Assembly: GCF_014208045.1 (NCBI RefSeq)
Contig: NZ_JACHML010000001.1
Coordinates: forward strand, 310,001 to 374,000
Source: Microbacterium thalassium
GTDB lineage: Bacteria > Actinomycetota > Actinomycetes > Actinomycetales > Microbacteriaceae
DNA: 64,000 bases
Direction of reading: 5' to 3'
Positions 25,401 through 33,025 of the stretch are shown piece after piece. Within the stretch, counting starts at the first letter, position 1; every line of letters starts with the position of its first letter. The notes under the pieces were generated by a model. The model did no database searches. It was given only the letters and a program-made list of their open reading frames with translations, and was not told the DNA's origin. The translations under genes were made by a program, and so were the position numbers.

Positions 25401-25591
25401 CCGTCATGCGCCGCGACGTGCGCACCGACTGGACGGTGCGCGACGATGTTCGCGCGAAGCTGCGGTCATCGATCAAGCGACTCCTCGTGAAGTACAAGTA
25501 CCCGCCGGACAAGCAGCCCGAGGCGATCAAGCTCGTCATGGACCAGATGGAGTCGATGGCACCGCGGTACGCGGATCAGCGCACCGGCTGA
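22409..25591 (+). CDS. hsdR: Type I restriction endonuclease, motor/nuclease subunit
   Basis: This 1060-residue protein has an N-terminal PD-(D/E)xK nuclease with D142 and E156-x-K158 (FDIVLF...PLVVVELKR). The SF2 translocase follows: Walker A TQGSGKS (GSGKS at 305-309), DEAH box VVVVDEAHRSHYDD, motif III FTGTPIS, and motif VI-like LMQTLARVNRTFRGKK. The C-terminal helical domain that docks on the HsdMS core completes it. It cleaves unmodified DNA after ATP-driven translocation. GGAG before ATG serves as SD. No truncation is seen, so the system can be expected to restrict. Confidence 0.95.
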   Translation: MTALSESDWEQDALETLAEPLGWQPTKGEIIAPGSGQRDTWDDLLIRPRLLDALRRLNPGVPGEYLQQVVAQIASPTSQDAITENHRIHQYLVDRYPLSYFDSDGVEQNPRLRLLGTQPHENDWLAVNQVTIRQGDLHRRFDIVLFVNGMPLVVVELKRAGSASAGVADAHRQLQTYLREFPMVFRFCVLTLASDGLEAKYGTPFTPLNHFAPWNVDDDGAPLKQPRLENGMSVEPLDDALNGLFNQERFLQLVRSFTAFDENSDGLTKRIAKPHQYFAVTKAVGSTVQAVETNGKAGVVWHTQGSGKSMEMELYANLVSRHPKLKNPTVIVVTDRTELDGQLFQTFDQSLLLAERPVQVRERAQLRDELSNRVTGGIYFTTLQKFGLTDAEKQSGTQHPLLTDRRNVVVVVDEAHRSHYDDLDGYARHLRDALPNATLIAFTGTPISFAERDTRAVFGDYIDIYDLTRAVDDGATVPVYFEPRLIKVSFADGASEEDIDRAADEYTLGLDDTERARLEASVAVVNAVYGAPERIETLAEDLVRHWEERRERMKPFLESPGKALIVGGTREICARLYTAIVALRPDWHSDALDSGRIKVVYSGSASDQPPVSDHVRRDSENKAIKARLKDASDELELVIVKDMMLTGFDAPPLHTLYLDRPLKGALLMQTLARVNRTFRGKKDGLLVAYAPLADNLAKALSEYTVSDQEHKPIGRDVDEAVAIATELVAQIRDLLADCDWRAVARAGGSRAWRTAATMATNYLRDPQNPLNAEELGSERLSAQYRLASGQLARAWALASGREGLAELHDEIAFYEEVRVWMAKFDAAERQSRDEPIPEEISRLLGTLVADSIAPGDVVDIYDAAGLPRLALDDLGPEFLAKAQAAPNAHLAIEALRKSLTDAGAAATRGNLVRQRAFSERIAEIMNRYTNQQLTSAEVIAELVELAKDVAAEANRGSTFTPPLSSDELAFYDAVATNESAIDVQGEDMLAQIARELVAVMRRDVRTDWTVRDDVRAKLRSSIKRLLVKYKYPPDKQPEAIKLVMDQMESMAPRYADQRTG

Positions 25592-25676
25592 CACGCGACA
25601 CGAGCGATCGTCCCTGGACATGGCGCGCACGATCGCCTACTCGTGCAGCAGTCCCATGCCCATGCGTCATTCGACG

Positions 25677-25749
25677 GACCCTCATCGCGTCGCACCACAG
25701 CCCATCCGCGACCAGCCTGCTTGGAGCACTGCCCGTGTGGGGATATCGG
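25677..25749 (+). repeat. Intergenic ~72-bp repeat, copy 1 (most degenerate)
   Basis: The last 30 bases (CTGCTTGGAG, CACTGCCCGT, GTGGGGATAT) match copies at 26238, 27743 and 29252. The first half aligns only with small shifts. It lies between the hsdR stop and the end of the minus-strand gene at 25772. Confidence 0.5.
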
Positions 25750-25771
25750 CGCGCCCCGCGCTCACCCCTCG

Positions 25772-26155
25772 TCAGGCGCCGTCGAGGATGTAGGAAAGGG
25801 CCCTAGTCATGCTCGAGCGAACAACTTCCGGATTGACCGCGCCCGATCCGTATCCCGCTGTCTCGCTCGTAACGCGGACCGTTCCGTCACGGTAGACGGT
25901 GACGTCAGCCTTCCCGTGATCCGCGTACCCGCCACCCGATGTGTCGTAGTTGTAGACGACCTGGAATCGCCACTCGCTCGGACCAAACCACTTCCGCCCG
26001 CGAGCGGCTTTCGCAAACTCAGGCCCCAACGGCGAAACGATGCGCGTGATCTGAGCGACTACCGCCCGTTCAGTCCTTTCCCGCGCGATGCGCTCCTGTC
26101 GGTCCCGTTCGTCCCGGCCCCGCAGGATCCCGCGCGCATCCTCTTCGATTCCCAT
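25772..26155 (-). CDS. Hypothetical protein, single-gene unit between repeats
   Basis: This 127-residue soluble protein has a charged N-terminal helix (EEDARGILRGRDERDRQERIARERTERAV), a middle KAARGRKWFGPSEWRFQVVYNYDTS, and a beta-rich end (ADVTVYRDGTVRVTSETAGYGSG). I do not recognise it. I chose the ATG at 26155 because TAGCAT lies 7 bases upstream, a leaderless-type promoter; an open frame extends to 26194. It is flanked on both sides by copies of the ~72-bp intergenic repeat. Confidence 0.6.
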   Translation of the reverse strand: MGIEEDARGILRGRDERDRQERIARERTERAVVAQITRIVSPLGPEFAKAARGRKWFGPSEWRFQVVYNYDTSGGGYADHGKADVTVYRDGTVRVTSETAGYGSGAVNPEVVRSSMTRALSYILDGA

Positions 26156-26237
26156 GCTTGTGATGCTAGCCAGCGACGGGAATCGGGCGTTCATCGAGAA
26201 GGACCGAACACAAGCTTCGCCTTGCGGCGCGTAGATC

Positions 26238-26309
26238 GAACGCCAAACGCACGGCTCCAGGTGCGCACGCGTCGTTCGTGTTTTGAGCGATGCCCGCAGA
26301 AGGATCGCC
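26238..26309 (+). repeat. Intergenic ~72-bp repeat, copy 2
   Basis: Ungapped alignment to the copy at 29252-29323 gives about 51 of 72 identical bases by hand count, including CGCACGG, CAGG..CGCACGC, TGCCCG and GGATCGCC blocks. Same orientation as the other copies. Confidence 0.7.
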
Positions 26310-26354
26310 GCGGGGGGAACCGCGCACCTCGGCAGTCCCAGCCAGGTCGACCGC

Positions 26355-26360
26355 TACCGT
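26355..26360 (+). promoter_or_regulatory. -10 element of a leaderless promoter for the PLD-like gene
   Basis: TACCGT is followed by 6 bases and the ATG at 26367, the TANNNT-6-ATG spacing seen before the three caspase genes. It argues that 26367 was the original start, upstream of the in-frame stop. Confidence 0.5.
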
Positions 26361-26366
26361 AGGTGG

Positions 26367-27710
26367 ATGGCGACGGAGAACGATCGCACCCTCTTGGCTC
26401 GCGATGTCTATCGGCCCTGAAAACGCCGGGTCCAAGCCGCAACCCAATCTGTGAGGGTGTTCACTCCGTACTTCGACCGCATGCTCGCTCGCTTGCTCGG
26501 AAACGCGACGCTCGACGCCAGCCGTCTGTCAGTCGTAACCGACCTGTCGCCCGACACTGGAGCGCTCAATTACAGGGGCCAGCTCATCGGGGCCCGCCTC
26601 CTACTTCGTCGTGGGGTCGAAGTTCGCTCTCTCCCGCGGCTACATGCGAAGGTCCTCGTCTGCGACGGCGCGCAGGTGACGGTGGGCTCGCAGAACTTCA
26701 CGACCTACGGTCGCGGGAGCAAGGAGACGACCGCCGTGATCGCGGATGACGTCACTGGGACGGACTTCACAAGCACCCTTGATGAATGGTACGTCGCATC
26801 GACGCCAGTCAGTCTGGAGTTCGTCGAGCACCTTCTGTCTGAGCTCGTTGATCAGACAGCGGCGGTCGTGGAGGCTCAACTGCGGCTCGCGGAAGCCTTC
26901 GACGAGCAGTGGATTGCGTACCTCGATCGTCTGGAGGAGGAGCGCCGCGAGAGAGAAGCGGCGTTGGCGCGTCGGCCGATGGCGCTCCAGCTCGCCCGCG
27001 CTGTCCGCAGGAGCGCGGAGCGCCAGGCGCGATCGAGTGTCTGGGCCAGGCTCAGCCTGGCCGGCGAGTACGACAACTACGAGACGCTGAAGGCAAACCC
27101 GGACTCCACGCTGACCCGTTGGGCCACGCGGAACCCGCGCGGAGATACTTCGCTGACGACACTGCGGCGTCTGCACTTCTATCCCATCGTGCTGAACCCT
27201 TCGGGACGCATGGCCTTCGGGCGCGTCGCGCAGACCCGCATCACGTATGTCCGCAGCTCCGTGAAGTGGACACGCCCGCGGGAGATCTTTGGCGGGCGGT
27301 ACAACCTCACCGTTCGATTTCCAGAGGAGGGACTTGAAGCCGCGAACATACAGATGACGTTGACCGTGAGCGGCCAGGTCGAGTGCGCGTCTCTTGAGCT
27401 ACGGCTACGTTTCGACGGACTGGCGCTTGCGCTAGCGTCGGCGTCGATCGACGGCGCCTCGCGAACCGGTGCGTACTTCGGTCGCTACCGACAGTCGCAA
27501 ATCGAGACTCTGGAAGCGCTTGTCTCTCAACTTGAGGAGCCGGACACGCTTGGCGAGTTGTTCCGAAGTGCTTTCGGGTCATTCACCTACAGCGAGCTGG
27601 GAGTTGGCAATCGCAATGCCGATGACTACTTCCCCCACGGCTGGGTAAGAATCGCCCTGATCGACTACAGTGATTGCCCCGTTCTCGTCGTGACACCACA
27701 TCGGAGCTAG
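26367..27710 (+). pseudogene. Phospholipase D-like protein interrupted by an in-frame TGA
   Basis: From ATG 26367 the frame reads 17 residues (MATENDRTLLARDVYRP), hits TGA at 26418-26420, and continues in the same frame as KRRVQAATQSVRVFTPYF. That is the usual first helix and strand of PLD-family proteins. The remainder (419 residues from GTG 26451) holds one HKD motif, HAKVLVCD...GSQNF, with His at residue 65 of that version, then a coiled coil and a beta-rich C-terminal domain. Either the gene carries a recent nonsense mutation or a shortened protein starts at the GTG. PLD-like single-HKD proteins are often nucleases in defence cargo. The rest of the frame is undamaged. Confidence 0.6.
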
Positions 27711-27742
27711 AGATCGGGGACGACTCCCGGTGCACGCCCGAG

Positions 27743-27815
27743 CAACGTCAATCGAACGGCGTTAGGCGCGCACGCTCCGTACCCGTCTCGCGCAGTGCCC
27801 GTATGGGGATGCTCC
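27743..27815 (+). repeat. Intergenic ~72-bp repeat, copy 3
   Basis: By hand count about 52 of the first 70 bases are identical to the copy at 29252-29323 without gaps. It lies between the convergent ends of the PLD-like gene and the DUF2510/SHOCT gene. Confidence 0.7.
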
Positions 27816-27830
27816 TTCGCCGGCCACGGG

Positions 27831-29177
27831 TCAAGGTCCGACCAAACGCGCCTTTGCCGCCGTGAACTCCTCTTCGGAAAGGACTCCGGAGGCGCGAAGC
27901 GCGGCAAGGCGTTCTAGTTGCTCCACCACGGATAGCTCTGACCCGCTGGTTTCACCATTCGAGAGAACGGCAGGTGCCGCGCTCGGACGCTTCGCCTGAG
28001 CAATCCGAGCGCGCAGTTCTTGTATGTGTGGCGCCCACTGCGAGTACACCGACTTGACCATCGGCAGGGTGTTGCTCAGCGTGTACGGGTCGTCGCTGTT
28101 TGCGTTCCGCGACTGCATCGTGCCGCGCCAGTAGTCCTTGTTGGTGTTGCCCTGATAACTAGCGGTTAGTACCTCGAGAACACCGGTTACGAGTCCGGAG
28201 TTGTACTCGATTGCGTTGATGTCAACGAAGTAGAAGGTAGTACTCCGCTCGCCACCCAGCGCCCCCGCCATGAAGCTTGTCGCGGCACCGGTCTTGATAA
28301 TCGCCAGGCGGTCATTGAACGCTACGAGCACCCCCTGCGCGAACCCGGGTGCCATGACCAACCAGGGCGCCTCATCGCCTTGGCACAGTCGCTTGATCCC
28401 GTCGTCGGCCCGCTTCGTAATGTCCCCCAGAACTGTGGCGTCGGGCCATCGCTCGCGAATCGCGAGCCTCGAGACACGTTCGACCTCGGCGGAGATCGAC
28501 ATCGCTTCCAGAGTCTCGGAGGCCCGCTCGTGAACTTTGGCACGCTCGAAAGCCCATTCAATGACCGGAACCTCTTTGAGGGGAATCGCACTGATCTTGA
28601 CCTCGACGCCTGCGTCGTTTGTGATGTGGATCCGTCCACGCTTCGCATCGAAGTCTGCGTGCTCGGCAGATTCCACTGCCACAGTCAGTCCGACGCCCCC
28701 TGGTCCATATGAGAAAACACGCGCGTTAGTAACTACGAGATCGCTCGTGAGCGGTCGCATCGTGCCACCCGTGCCCTGGTAGATGACTACTTCACCCGGA
28801 TGTAGGTACTGCGCAGCTTCCGCCGCCTTCTTGGTTCGCTTCCGGACCGACCACCCCCGCTGGAATTGTGGCAACGTGAACTCGTCGTCGATATCCGTGG
28901 GCAAGGCCACGTGCTCGTCCTCAGGCTCAGGCTCGCTCTCCTCAGCGCCCAACGGTCGCAACGTTGCGGCCAATTCCTCATGCGCCATAGCGGCTTGGTC
29001 TTCGTGGCGCTCGGGGTTCGCCACGACGTCCTCTGCTGGGACTTGAGCGGGTGGAATCGGATCAAGGTATCGATGGCCTGCGCGCCACGCGTACTCGGTC
29101 CAACGTTGCCCATCCCAGTACCGTTGCTCAAACCGGCCGCTTGGGTCGGGGTGCCACCCCGCAGACGCCATCGTCAT
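27831..29177 (-). CDS. DUF2510-SHOCT protein with PH-like core
   Basis: This 448-residue protein begins with a DUF2510 motif (AGWHPDPSGRFEQRYWDGQRWTE) and ends with a SHOCT helix pair (VEQLERLAALRASGVLSEEEF), the common bracketing of actinobacterial proteins around another domain. Between them, after an acidic linker, LHPGEVVIYQGTGGTMRPLTSDLVVTNARVFSY and VLVAFNDRLAIIKTG ... FYFVDINAIEYNSG look like two PH/GRAM-like beta domains. No membrane segment is seen. The function is unknown. It has its own TACAGT element 8 bases before ATG and sits between repeat copies 3 and 4. Confidence 0.8.
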   Translation of the reverse strand: MTMASAGWHPDPSGRFEQRYWDGQRWTEYAWRAGHRYLDPIPPAQVPAEDVVANPERHEDQAAMAHEELAATLRPLGAEESEPEPEDEHVALPTDIDDEFTLPQFQRGWSVRKRTKKAAEAAQYLHPGEVVIYQGTGGTMRPLTSDLVVTNARVFSYGPGGVGLTVAVESAEHADFDAKRGRIHITNDAGVEVKISAIPLKEVPVIEWAFERAKVHERASETLEAMSISAEVERVSRLAIRERWPDATVLGDITKRADDGIKRLCQGDEAPWLVMAPGFAQGVLVAFNDRLAIIKTGAATSFMAGALGGERSTTFYFVDINAIEYNSGLVTGVLEVLTASYQGNTNKDYWRGTMQSRNANSDDPYTLSNTLPMVKSVYSQWAPHIQELRARIAQAKRPSAAPAVLSNGETSGSELSVVEQLERLAALRASGVLSEEEFTAAKARLVGP

Positions 29178-29251
29178 GACCTCAAACTGTAGTCAATGTG
29201 CGCGCGCGGCGAGACTAGTCAGCGAATCTTGCGCCTGACTCGCCCGCCAAG

Positions 29252-29323
29252 CAACCTCAATCGCACGGTCTCAGGCCCGCACGCCCCGCTCCTGCTTCGC
29301 GCATTGCCCGGAAAGGGATCGCC
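29252..29323 (+). repeat. Intergenic ~72-bp repeat, copy 4 (reference copy)
   Basis: This is the best-conserved copy. Shared blocks with the other copies are CAACCTCAATCGCACGG, CAGGCCCGCACGC, CTGCTTCGCGCATTGCCCG and GGGATCGCC. It lies between the DUF2510/SHOCT gene and the zeta-toxin module. Confidence 0.7.
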
Positions 29324-29417
29324 GCTGATAGTCCGCGATGTGTGCAGCGCCGCGGGCATGCGAGATCTCCTCTCGGTCGTATCCGGGGCGAGCTCTAGAC
29401 TCGTGGCGAGGGGGATC

Positions 29418-29669
29418 ATGGCGAGAGATTCCGCGTGGCGGCTGGGCGATGGCGGCGCGATGGCGGTGCTCCTCGATGCGCTGAGCGAGGTCACCGGCCT
29501 GCTGAGTGCGCAAGCCGACTCCGCCGACGCCCGCACCGCCGCGGCGGAAGAGATCGCCGCTTGGCGGGCTGAAGTGCAGGTGGTGGATGGGTTCGCCCGC
29601 CCCGATGTGGATGCACTCCGTGCCCGCCTGCGTGAGCGTGTGAGCGAGCTGACGGGTGGTGACCGGTGA
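29418..29669 (+). CDS. Putative antitoxin of zeta-toxin module
   Basis: This 83-residue, helical, acidic protein starts at ATG 29418, with a GAGGGGG SD just upstream and a TAGACT -10 at 29395-29400; the frame is open further upstream but without a better start. It overlaps the toxin gene start by 4 bases (GTGA). Size, acidity and position directly before a zeta-type kinase indicate the antitoxin. Its sequence (ALSEVTGLLSAQADSADART) is not one I recognise as epsilon. Confidence 0.7.
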   Translation: MARDSAWRLGDGGAMAVLLDALSEVTGLLSAQADSADARTAAAEEIAAWRAEVQVVDGFARPDVDALRARLRERVSELTGGDR

Positions 29670-30682
29670 CCGTTGCATGGGAGCTCGGTGAGGCCCAGAG
29701 CCGGGAGATCCTCGAGCAGCTCGTGGTGCCCGCGGTCTTCCCCGATTCGACTCCGCACGCAGTTCCGACGGTGATCTTCGTGGCCGGCCAGGTCGGCTCG
29801 GGCCGGACCCGCGTGATCGGTGGGCTGGCCGCCCAGCATCCAGCCGACCTCGCTGTCGTCAGCGGCGACGGGCTCCGCGCCTTTCACCCGCGCTATCTCG
29901 CCGCGGTTCGAAGTGGCGACCTGGAGGCGCAGCGCACGGTCGCTGAGGAGACGTCGCCGTGGTTCGCTGCGTGTCTGCGGCACGCGCGGGCGATCACGCG
30001 CTCCCTAGTGATCGAGGGGGCGTTCCCGAACCCTTCGACGGTGGTGTCGACTGCCGGGGTGTTCGCGAACGACGGTTTCCAGACGCGTGTGGTCGTGGTC
30101 GGTGTGTCGCGGGCCGAGAGCGTCATGGGCATGGTTTCGGCGCACCTGACGAACGTGCGGGACGGCATCCGTACCCCCTTCCCCGGCGTCGAACTGCACG
30201 ACCGGGGTTGGGACGGCACGCGCGGGCTGGTTGCGATGCTGGAGGAGTCGGCGGACGCCGACCAGCTCACGATCCTCGATCGCACGGGCCGGGTTGTCTT
30301 CGATGAGAAGCGGTCCGACGCGCAGCCTAGGTTCGCGGGTGCGGTTGCGGCTCTCGAGCGCGCGCAGGAGCGGCCGATGTCGCCGCTTGAGGCGGCGCAG
30401 TGGATGAGCGAGCTGCGGCGGGTCACGGAGTTCGCGGCGGATCATCCGGATGCCGAGGGCGCGGTGACCGGGGCGCTGATCGAGCTGTATGAGATCGGCG
30501 TGCGCGATGTGCTTCCTGCCCTCGCGGTGCCGCAGGGGTCGCAGGTTGTCGCCCGCCAGCAGCGTCAGTACGTCGACCACCTGACGCGTCTTCGTCACAG
30601 CCTGCGTCCCGCGGCGCCGCGGTTCGCGCCGGCACCCGTACCGGTCACCCCGACGCCGGACCGCGGCGGGATCTCGCGGTAG
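29666..30682 (+). CDS. Zeta-toxin-like kinase
   Basis: This 338-residue protein has a zeta/PezT-type P-loop kinase fold: TVIFVAGQVGSGRT at residues 35-48, then VVSGDGLRAFHPRY and VIEGAFPNP. Zeta toxins phosphorylate UDP-N-acetylglucosamine and block wall synthesis. The Walker A lysine is replaced by arginine (R47), a change that usually weakens nucleotide binding, so activity may be reduced or the family branch may differ. A C-terminal extension of about 100 residues ends in a proline-rich tail. GTG start within GTGA overlap with the antitoxin. Confidence 0.8.
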   Translation: MTVAWELGEAQSREILEQLVVPAVFPDSTPHAVPTVIFVAGQVGSGRTRVIGGLAAQHPADLAVVSGDGLRAFHPRYLAAVRSGDLEAQRTVAEETSPWFAACLRHARAITRSLVIEGAFPNPSTVVSTAGVFANDGFQTRVVVVGVSRAESVMGMVSAHLTNVRDGIRTPFPGVELHDRGWDGTRGLVAMLEESADADQLTILDRTGRVVFDEKRSDAQPRFAGAVAALERAQERPMSPLEAAQWMSELRRVTEFAADHPDAEGAVTGALIELYEIGVRDVLPALAVPQGSQVVARQQRQYVDHLTRLRHSLRPAAPRFAPAPVPVTPTPDRGGISR

Positions 30683-30696
30683 GTCGGGTTCGGTCG

Positions 30697-30912
30697 TCAG
30701 CGGCTGAGGACCTCGGCGGGATCGACCGTCGCGCCCACGATCCACGCGACGATCGCTCCGGCCGCGAGGACGAGCACGAGCGCGATGCCGGCGCTGACCA
30801 CGACGAGGGGCCGGAGCCGGAGGACGGCGAGGGCGATCACGCAGAGCACGATGATCAGCGCGCAGCCGAGTAGGAACGACAGACCGATGAGGGCTGTGGC
30901 GCTCGCGTCCAA
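30697..30912 (-). CDS. Small two-helix membrane protein
   Basis: This 71-residue protein has two transmembrane segments (about 8-31 and 36-61) separated by the short loop LRLRP. I accept a TTG start at 30912 because a full AGGAGG lies 7 bases upstream; no ATG or GTG is in frame. The orientation is opposite to the zeta-toxin gene, which ends 14 bases away. Such small membrane proteins are common on conjugative elements. No function can be assigned. Confidence 0.6.
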   Translation of the reverse strand: MDASATALIGLSFLLGCALIIVLCVIALAVLRLRPLVVVSAGIALVLVLAAGAIVAWIVGATVDPAEVLSR

Positions 30913-31152
30913 GTCGTCACCTCCTGTGCGTCACCGGTCGATCTGGTGATCCCAGTGTCGCGCAGGGGGTGGACATCGCTCGCGTTGTCGCGTGCGTGAC
31001 CGGTCGAGTGGTGTTCCTCGTCTCAGCGGATTCCAGCGTCGGGAGGGCTGCGCAGTGCCGCCGGCTGGGGCGTGGCGGACGGAGCGCAGCGGAGGAGCAC
31101 ATGCCACGGCCGGCGGAACGGAGAAGTCCTGCCGGCGCTACACTCCCGCGTC

Positions 31153-31172
31153 AGGAACCCCACGGGGTTCCT
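31153..31172 (-). terminator. Hairpin terminator downstream of the partition-block genes
   Basis: AGGAACCCC pairs with GGGGTTCCT around a 2-base centre. It lies 38 bases past the stop of the minus-strand gene at 31211 and probably ends the long minus-strand operon. Confidence 0.55.
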
Positions 31173-31210
31173 CCTCTTCGGCGCGCGCCGTCCGGTATCC
31201 GGCATCCGTT

Positions 31211-31453
31211 CTACGGCACGAGGTTCATCAGGTGGCGGATGTAGGCCTGACGGTCGGCGTTGGGGTCGGTGATGACGTCGCGGGCGATGGTGCGGAACGC
31301 GGGGCGCAGGTCCGCGTCGAGGGGTTCGAGGCACCAGTCGATGTCCTCGTCGACGTTGTAGCCCGGCTCGTCGAGCAGCTTCGTGGGGTAGTAGGTGAAC
31401 GCGGTGACGGCGGTGCGGTAGGTGACCGCCTCTGCGGTGGACCGGTCGATCAT
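31211..31453 (-). CDS. Small hypothetical protein
   Basis: This 80-residue acidic soluble protein (MIDRSTAEAVTYRTAVTAF...) uses the ATG at 31453, preceded by AGGAG at 5-6 bases; a longer open frame is less likely. It is the last gene of the minus-strand series below the ParA block. I do not recognise a family. Confidence 0.6.
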   Translation of the reverse strand: MIDRSTAEAVTYRTAVTAFTYYPTKLLDEPGYNVDEDIDWCLEPLDADLRPAFRTIARDVITDPNADRQAYIRHLMNLVP

Positions 31454-31481
31454 GATGGCTCCTGTCGTGGTGTGTCGATTG

Positions 31482-32567
31482 TCACAGGCCCAGCCCACGG
31501 GAGGGGCTGGACGGGAATGCGGGTGGGTGAGCGGGGTCGTACTGCTCGGGCGGACGAGGGCCGCGGCGAAATCGTTCGTTGACCTGGCGGGCGACCGCGT
31601 CGAGACGCTCCTCCTCCTCGCGGCGGAGCTGTTCCCGTTCGGCGCGTGCCGAATCTTGCTGCTCGCGTTCGCGTCGCCGGCGTTCGGTCGCCTCGATGTG
31701 GCGGAGTTCGGTGTCGCTCAGCGCGGCTCGGACGGTGGGGTCGTCGGCGAGAAACGACGCAGCCCTGGCGCGGGCGCTCTCACGCTCCCACCGGTCGAGT
31801 GCTTCACGAGACGGCGCGGGTTCCTGTTCCCTGATCGCGCGGATCTGCGGGGGCGTGTACTGGCGCGCGAAGAACGCGTCCGCGGCGGCCGCGTTCGCCT
31901 TGCGCTCGGCGGCAGTGGTGCGGTGCAGGCGCGTCGGGGGCAGCCCGAGTTCGGTGCGTCGCTTCTCGCGTGCTCGCCAGCGCGCCTGGGCTTCGAGCTG
32001 CCTCTCGCGGTTCGCGGCGTAGTACGCCCGGCGCCTCGCCTTGACCTTCTCGGCGTTGCGCTCGTAGTAGTCGCGGGCGGCCTCCGCCTTCTTGCTCGGG
32101 TCTTCCCGGTACTTGGCCCGCAGCCGCGCGTTGACGGCTTCCCGGTTGGCGTCGGCCCACTTCTTCGTACGCGCGGCCTTGTCCACACGGTACTTGTCTG
32201 GGTCCTCCGCCTTCTTGCGGGCGTTCGTCTTGCGCTGCGACTCGAGGTGCCGGTCCTTGTTCCTCGCGTACCAGTCGCGCGAGGCCTGCCGCTTGCGCTC
32301 TCGCCGCTCCTCTTCGAGGCGTTCCTGCTCGCCTTCGGCGCGGGCGCGCTCCCGCACCCGCCGGCTCGACTCGCGGGCAGCGGCGTTGACCTGGTCGCGG
32401 TGCGCGGCGTCGTACGCCAGGCGGTACGCGCGGACCTTCGCGTGGTTCTCCTTCCGCCACCTGCGATCGTACTCGCAGCGTCGCTCGAGTCTCGCCTCCC
32501 GCGCGGCGGCGGCGGCATCCGTCGCGTCCGGAGTGTCGCGGATGCGGTCGTCAAGCTGATCGGTCAT
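31482..32567 (-). CDS. Highly charged repeat protein of the partition block
   Basis: This 361-residue, Arg/Lys/Glu-rich protein is almost entirely helical. Its middle contains imperfect ~20-23-residue repeats with an aromatic-N-basic pattern: RKENHAKVRAYRLAY, YARNKDRHLESQRK, ADANREAVNARLRAKY, YERNAEKVKARRRAYY, AANRERQLEAQARW. The C-terminal third has further coiled-coil stretches. Such repeats are usual in nucleic-acid-binding or scaffold proteins of actinobacterial plasmids and phages, but no function is known. It overlaps the upstream gene by 4 bases (ATGA), so it is co-translated with the partition genes. Confidence 0.65.
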   Translation of the reverse strand: MTDQLDDRIRDTPDATDAAAAAREARLERRCEYDRRWRKENHAKVRAYRLAYDAAHRDQVNAAARESSRRVRERARAEGEQERLEEERRERKRQASRDWYARNKDRHLESQRKTNARKKAEDPDKYRVDKAARTKKWADANREAVNARLRAKYREDPSKKAEAARDYYERNAEKVKARRRAYYAANRERQLEAQARWRAREKRRTELGLPPTRLHRTTAAERKANAAAADAFFARQYTPPQIRAIREQEPAPSREALDRWERESARARAASFLADDPTVRAALSDTELRHIEATERRRREREQQDSARAEREQLRREEEERLDAVARQVNERFRRGPRPPEQYDPAHPPAFPSSPSRGLGL

Positions 32568-33025
32568 GCCAGGCTCCTTCCGCGGTCGGTCGTCTCGAAC
32601 GCGGCGAGCAGGGATTCGGCCGGTGCGAACCGGTCACGCGGACGCCGCGGAGGCCCGAGCGGGAACGCACGCGTCGCCGCAGCGGCGGTGCGCACCCCGT
32701 TCGGGAAGTACTCCTCCCGAACGCGCAGGTCGCCGTCGGGGATCACCCAGTGACAGCCGGTCCCCCACCACACGCTGAGGGAGAGTTCGGCCTCTTCCAG
32801 GGACGTCGCCCACTGTCCGACGACGTGACCGGTCGCCAACTGCGCGGTGTACCAGCACGACTCCCCCTGGGCGACCTCACGCTCGGCGAGCGCCTCGCCG
32901 ATGAGGGTGCCGCGGACGCGGCAGTCCTCATCGGTCGCCGCCCCTTCGATCGGGCGTGCCTGCCGGATCCAGCGCGCGACCTCCGCGAGCGGCGCAGCGA
33001 CGTCGGGACGTTCGAGCTCGTTCAT
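32564..33025 (-). CDS. Hypothetical protein in partition operon
   Basis: This 153-residue soluble protein has a conserved-looking core (CWYTAQLATGHVVGQWATSLEEAELSLSVWWGTG) with several tryptophans and a positively charged end. It overlaps the genes on both sides by 4 bases in ATGA arrangements, so it is part of the parA operon. No family is recognised. Confidence 0.65.
   Translation of the reverse strand: MNELERPDVAAPLAEVARWIRQARPIEGAATDEDCRVRGTLIGEALAEREVAQGESCWYTAQLATGHVVGQWATSLEEAELSLSVWWGTGCHWVIPDGDLRVREEYFPNGVRTAAAATRAFPLGPPRRPRDRFAPAESLLAAFETTDRGRSLA

Noticed and set aside
26418..26420. Selenocysteine or programmed readthrough at the TGA of the PLD-like gene
   Set aside because: No SECIS-like hairpin or readthrough context is visible and the family does not need such a residue there; a nonsense mutation is simpler.
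27743..27815. Integron attC site, because GTTAGGC occurs in this repeat copy
   Set aside because: The other copies lack the GTTRRRY/RYYYAAC pair and no integrase was seen, so attC identity is not supported.
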